Assembly: GCA_024742815.1 (NCBI GenBank)
Contig: JANSXX010000004.1
Span: forward strand, 211,361-275,360
Source of the DNA: HXMU1420-13 sp024742815
GTDB taxonomy: Bacteria > Bacteroidota > Rhodothermia > Balneolales > Balneolaceae
Direction: 5' to 3'
Length of the DNA stretch: 64,000 nucleotides
The notes beneath the pieces were generated by a model. The model was not told where the DNA came from, did not search any database, and saw only the letters and a list, made by a program, of their open reading frames with translations. Position numbers and translations under genes: made by a program. The stretch's first letter is position 1. Every line of letters starts with the position of its first letter. Positions 61,149 to 64,000 of this stretch are shown one piece after another.

Positions 61149-63188
61149 ATGAAACGATTTTTACTATCAATAGGGATAAGCTTGTGCTTTTTGGGGTCAG
61201 GCTTTGGGCAGAGTACAGGTGATATTGCATTTATTGGATTTAACGCTGATGGCGATAAAGATTTTGCAATTGTCGCATTAGCTGATTTACCAAATACTAC
61301 AATCTATTTCACCGACAATGAATGGAATGGTACTGCACTTACAAGTGGAGAGGGAGCGTTAGCATGGACTACTGGCGGGACTATTTCAGCTGGTACAGTT
61401 GTTGTTTTTTCCGATGTGAATGCAACAGTAACAGTTTCAACTGGAAGTGTCACAGAACCTGATGCTGGTTTTAACCCAACTGCTTCAAATGAAGCAATTT
61501 TTGCATTTCTCGGTACAGATGAAACTTCACCCACAACGTTCTTAGCTGCTATAAGCAATGAAACTTACGACGATGGTTCAACTGTAGGATCATTAAGTAA
61601 TACAGGTTTAACAGAAGGTACCACCGCTGTAAACCTAGATGGTGATGAGGATGTTGGGGAGTATGAAAGTTTTAAACAAGCAATAGATAAATCTGCTTTT
61701 CATACACTTATAGGAAATGTTTCAAATTGGACGACAGCTGATGGTAGCGGAGATCAATCCGGTAGTATATTACCTTTCTCTACTACTTCTTTCGAGTTTA
61801 CGGGTTCTAGGCAAATCACAGGTTCGGCCGGCTGGAGGCTGCTTTCTCTTCCAAAAACAGGTGGTACAGTTCAAGATGTATCCGATGACACTCCGGTTCA
61901 AGGAGTAACCGGTGGAGATGATGCGTCATCTACGACTAATTTTATTATTTACGATAATGATGCAGAGTTTGAAAAACCAACCAACGTATCCACCGCCTGG
62001 GGAGATGGCTATGGATTTGGTTTATACTTCTACAATAATACAACTAATGGAAGTTCAACACTGCCTGTAACCTTGGATGCTTCGGGATCTGAACCATCGA
62101 GCGATGTAGCTGTAACACTGAATCCTGCTTCAAGTGGATATACTTTGGTAGGAAATCCATTCGCCTCAAATTTCAATACAAATAACTTAGTATCAAGTGT
62201 AGCGGCCATTCAGAATACTATACATTTCTGGAATGGTAGTTCCTATGTTGGTCAAGACCGAACAGCCAGTAGCGGTTTTATTATTGCCCCTTGGCAAGGG
62301 TTTTGGGTGCAGAAAGATGCAACAGCTAATGCTGCTACCCTAACTTTCCCAACCTCAGGAAAAACGACATCCAGTACTTCCGGAACGTATTTCAAAACAA
62401 TGGAACAACGTGGAGATATTAATTTCTCACTTAATTCTGAAACTACAATCGACGAAGACCTTCGTTTAGCATTTAGAGCTGGGGCATCTTTTGAATATGA
62501 TATCGATGATGCCGGTAAGTTGACTCCATTATTATCAGCCTACGCCATTATGGCTTTCGAATCAAACGATATTCTAAAATCAGTAGAATCATTGCCGTAC
62601 AACTTGGAAGAAGAAGTAACACTGTCTCTTCAGCCACAAATGGTGGGTGTTTCCGGTGACTTTAGCTTTGCATGGAATGGCTTAGAAACTATTCCGGGTG
62701 AGTGGGAGCTGATCTTACATGATTACGAAACCGGTGCGAACATCAATATGCGCAGTGAAAGTGAATACACGTTTTTCCAGGCCGCGCATGCAAAAGTAAG
62801 CAGTAACCCATTGAGCCTGCTAAATGGTCCTGCCGTAGTAGCCATGAAAGCGAAAGCAGAAGGCAATCGATTTGGAATCACGATTCGTCCGACTTCTGTT
62901 TCCAACGAAACCGAAGAATCACCAGCGCTGTTTGCTTTAGAGCAGAACTACCCGAATCCGTTTAACCCAAGCACCACTATTTCTTACAGCGTGCAGGAAG
63001 CCGGAGCGGTTAACATCAGCGTGTACAACCTGATGGGGCAAAAAGTGGCTACATTAGTGGATGAGACAAAAGCAGCGGGGCAGTACAACATACGCTGGAA
63101 CGCCGCCGGAGCTGCTTCAGGGATGTATTATTACCGCCTCGAAGCCGGTGGGCAATCCATCACCCGAAAGATGACACTTATTAAATAA
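61149..63188 (+). CDS. Secreted protein with T9SS type-A sorting domain
   Basis: 679-residue cargo of the type IX system. Signal peptide (about 1-20) ending GSGFGQ; then a region resembling a lamin-tail-like or LTD-type opening (TGDIAFIGFNADGDKDFAIVALA), a long Ser/Thr/Gly-rich beta region, and a C-terminal sorting domain (about 595-679) with ALEQNYPNPFNPSTTISY, VYNLMGQKVATLVDE and GMYYYRLEAGG. The cargo would pass SprA and be attached at the surface. The effector region has no recognised enzyme motif. Confidence 0.9.
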   Translation: MKRFLLSIGISLCFLGSGFGQSTGDIAFIGFNADGDKDFAIVALADLPNTTIYFTDNEWNGTALTSGEGALAWTTGGTISAGTVVVFSDVNATVTVSTGSVTEPDAGFNPTASNEAIFAFLGTDETSPTTFLAAISNETYDDGSTVGSLSNTGLTEGTTAVNLDGDEDVGEYESFKQAIDKSAFHTLIGNVSNWTTADGSGDQSGSILPFSTTSFEFTGSRQITGSAGWRLLSLPKTGGTVQDVSDDTPVQGVTGGDDASSTTNFIIYDNDAEFEKPTNVSTAWGDGYGFGLYFYNNTTNGSSTLPVTLDASGSEPSSDVAVTLNPASSGYTLVGNPFASNFNTNNLVSSVAAIQNTIHFWNGSSYVGQDRTASSGFIIAPWQGFWVQKDATANAATLTFPTSGKTTSSTSGTYFKTMEQRGDINFSLNSETTIDEDLRLAFRAGASFEYDIDDAGKLTPLLSAYAIMAFESNDILKSVESLPYNLEEEVTLSLQPQMVGVSGDFSFAWNGLETIPGEWELILHDYETGANINMRSESEYTFFQAAHAKVSSNPLSLLNGPAVVAMKAKAEGNRFGITIRPTSVSNETEESPALFALEQNYPNPFNPSTTISYSVQEAGAVNISVYNLMGQKVATLVDETKAAGQYNIRWNAAGAASGMYYYRLEAGGQSITRKMTLIK

Positions 63189-63208
63189 TTCAAAATGAAA
63201 AATGAAAG

Positions 63209-63255
63209 ATTTAAAATGTGGGCTGAGCATTCGTTAAAGCAGCCCCATTTTAAAT
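63209..63255 (+). terminator. Hairpin between the T9SS cargo and PID-CTERM genes
   Basis: ATTTAAAATG (63209-63218)/CATTTTAAAT (63246-63255) and GGGCTG (63220-63225)/CAGCCC (63240-63245) form a long stem, followed by TTTTGAATTTTTAATCTTT. It would end the cargo transcript, though some readthrough to the next gene is possible. Confidence 0.7.
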
Positions 63256-63285
63256 TTTGAATTTTTAATCTTTAATTCCATTAAC

Positions 63286-63504
63286 ATGAAATTCACGACT
63301 CAACTTATTTTTAGCCTTTTCCTAGTTCTAATGGTAACTCTTGTTCAAGCGCAACCTGCATTGAACTCTGTAACATTACCTGGACCACCACCACAAGCCC
63401 CGATTGACGGCGGACTCAGCTTACTTGCAGCTGCCGGTGGAGCATATGCCATCAAAAAACTGCGCGACAAGAAAAACCGCGAAGAAGACAATATTGACGT
63501 TTAA
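63286..63504 (+). CDS. Small PID-CTERM-type secreted protein
   Basis: 72 residues: signal peptide (MKFTTQLIFSLFLVLMVTLVQA), a Pro-rich stretch (LPGPPPQAP), then PIDGG and a short hydrophobic helix (LSLLAAAGGAYAI) with a basic tail KKLRDKK. This matches the PID-CTERM sorting-signal architecture of Bacteroidota, presumably recognised by an unknown sorting or processing protein. There is almost no mature domain besides the tail signal. Function unknown. Confidence 0.8.
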   Translation: MKFTTQLIFSLFLVLMVTLVQAQPALNSVTLPGPPPQAPIDGGLSLLAAAGGAYAIKKLRDKKNREEDNIDV

Positions 63505-63927
63505 TACGAGGGAAGACGGATGACGGACGACGAAGGACAGATGACGAACGACGGTTGAGTTATGAGTTACAATAAACGATTAACGATTAACAAATAACCA
63601 TTAACCAAATTAAGAATCCTAAATCCGGAGATCGCCAAGGGAAATGCTCACTACACTCGCAGTATTTCTCACAAAAAGATGGTTCTGTCTGACGGCTAAA
63701 AGCCCGTCCGACAGATTTAAAGGCAAATTTTCAAAGCTCTTTACCGAAAGGTGAGGAGCTTTTTTTGTATCAGTGATTAGTGATCAGTTTTTAGTGTTGA
63801 GTGATTAGTGATCAGTTTCAATTAACGATTAACGATTAACGATTAACGACGAAGGACGGATGACCGACGACGGACGTGTAGGTGCCTAGAATAGGTTGAC
63901 ATAAATTATCATTAGAATGGTGAACAT
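63505..63927. repeat. Short-unit repeat region around hairpins
   Basis: No protein gene. GACGGAYGACGGAC-like units lie at about 63515-63555 and 63847-63876, ATTAACG/GATTAACG units at about 63573-63608 and 63818-63850, and GTGATTAGTGATCAGT units at 63772-63818. In the middle are two strong hairpins. The outer patches are arranged as A-B ... B-A but in the same orientation. Confidence 0.8.
63733..63766 (+). terminator. Strong rho-independent terminator with GAAA loop
   Basis: 13-bp stem (63733-63745 with 63750-63762) closed by a GAAA loop at 63746-63749, with a T-run to 63766. A second, preceding hairpin pairs TCTGTC..GACGG with CCGTC..GACAGA (about 63686-63717). No coding gene ends here, so it may end an RNA gene or the PID-CTERM transcript. 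Confidence 0.88.
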
Positions 63928-64000
63928 ATGTCGAAGAAGTATTTAAAGCAACGCCGCACGTTTTGCCCTACCTTACGCAAGCAAGTGGTCCGAGAAGTAG
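63928..64000 (+). CDS. Possible transposase N-terminus (cut by window end)
   Basis: ATG-started open frame of 24 codons at the window edge: MSKKYLKQRRTFCPTLRKQV, then VREV. The basic start and the FCPTLRKQVVREV pattern recall the helix-turn-helix opening of IS3-family OrfA proteins. The preceding TGCCTAGAATAGGTTGACAT (from 63883) could be the left end of the element. Too short to be sure. Confidence 0.45.
   Translation, partial: MSKKYLKQRRTFCPTLRKQVVREV

Noticed and set aside
63505..63927. CRISPR-like array
   Set aside because: Units are 7-16 bp, directly adjacent and variable, without unique spacers of constant length or cas genes.
1..64000. tRNA, rRNA or tmRNA genes
   Set aside because: Reading the gaps between genes, I saw no T-loop GGTTCRANYCC-type pattern with matching acceptor arms; a tRNA search program would settle this.

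Overview
The window looks like a chromosome segment of a moderately AT-rich, Gram-negative marine-type bacterium of the Bacteroidota/Balneolota (FCB) group, most likely a Balneola or Gracilimonas relative. The basis is a giant SprA/Sov type IX secretion translocon (34970-42193), a secreted protein ending in the YPNPFNPST-type T9SS sorting domain (61149-63188), a PID-CTERM-type small protein (63286-63504), a TonB-dependent receptor with a CarboxypepD_reg-like N-terminus, a propeller sensor kinase, menaquinone genes, and few strong Shine-Dalgarno sequences together with several TTG/GTG starts. The genus is inference; no rRNA is present, and I saw no tRNA genes.

Layout. 1-6.4 kb: propeller histidine kinase (cut by the window edge) and NarL-type regulator, an Arg/Ser-rich lipoprotein and a FadL-like barrel, closed by a strong terminator. 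6.4-13.6 kb: OmpA-like lipoprotein; ybbP-ybbA ABC exporter divergent from tesA (the same arrangement as in E. coli); PIG-L deacetylase, SIMPL protein and an SGNH lipoprotein. 13.8-18.4 kb: TonB receptor plus SGNH-hydrolase lipoprotein, preceded by a LacI-type operator-like palindrome. 18.4-20.8 kb: repeat-filled spacer, then grpE-dnaJ. 21-24.5 kb: small accessory genes, an Asp-box propeller lipoprotein, and a RAYT transposase flanked by inverted REP-like pairs. 24.6-29.4 kb: tightly overlapping menF-menD-menH-menB operon. 29.4-32.2 kb: DUF4290-like, lipoprotein, cysteine/cystathionine synthase and DUF3467. 32.2-44.5 kb: lptF-lptG, sprA, lnt, rsmI. 44.5-49.5 kb: VOC protein, LCIB-type carbonic anhydrase, NADP isocitrate dehydrogenase, CbbR-like LysR regulator, SbtA bicarbonate transporter and SbtB PII-like protein. 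49.5-56.8 kb: structured spacer, two GIN-domain (DUF2807-like) proteins, deaD with a structured leader, ATP-grasp enzyme, YHS protein and AraC membrane regulator. 56.9-59.8 kb: folE-cysS-yidD-hisI run. 60.2-63.5 kb: 3-hydroxyacyl-CoA dehydrogenase, T9SS cargo and PID-CTERM protein. 63.5-64 kb: short-repeat region with strong hairpins, then the left edge of a probable insertion sequence.

The most interesting functional unit is 44.9-49.5 kb. A theta/LCIB carbonic anhydrase, a CbbR-like regulator, a sodium-bicarbonate symporter and its PII-like partner sit together around icd, with no Rubisco or carboxysome gene in view. I read this as an inorganic-carbon acquisition module in a probable heterotroph, feeding anaplerotic carboxylation rather than carbon fixation. 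Other structured signals are the RAYT element, whose two flanking repeats differ only by compensatory base-pair swaps; two perfect palindromes between the AraC regulator and a DoxX-GIN fusion gene; and sprA, whose signal peptide lies upstream of the first usual start codon.
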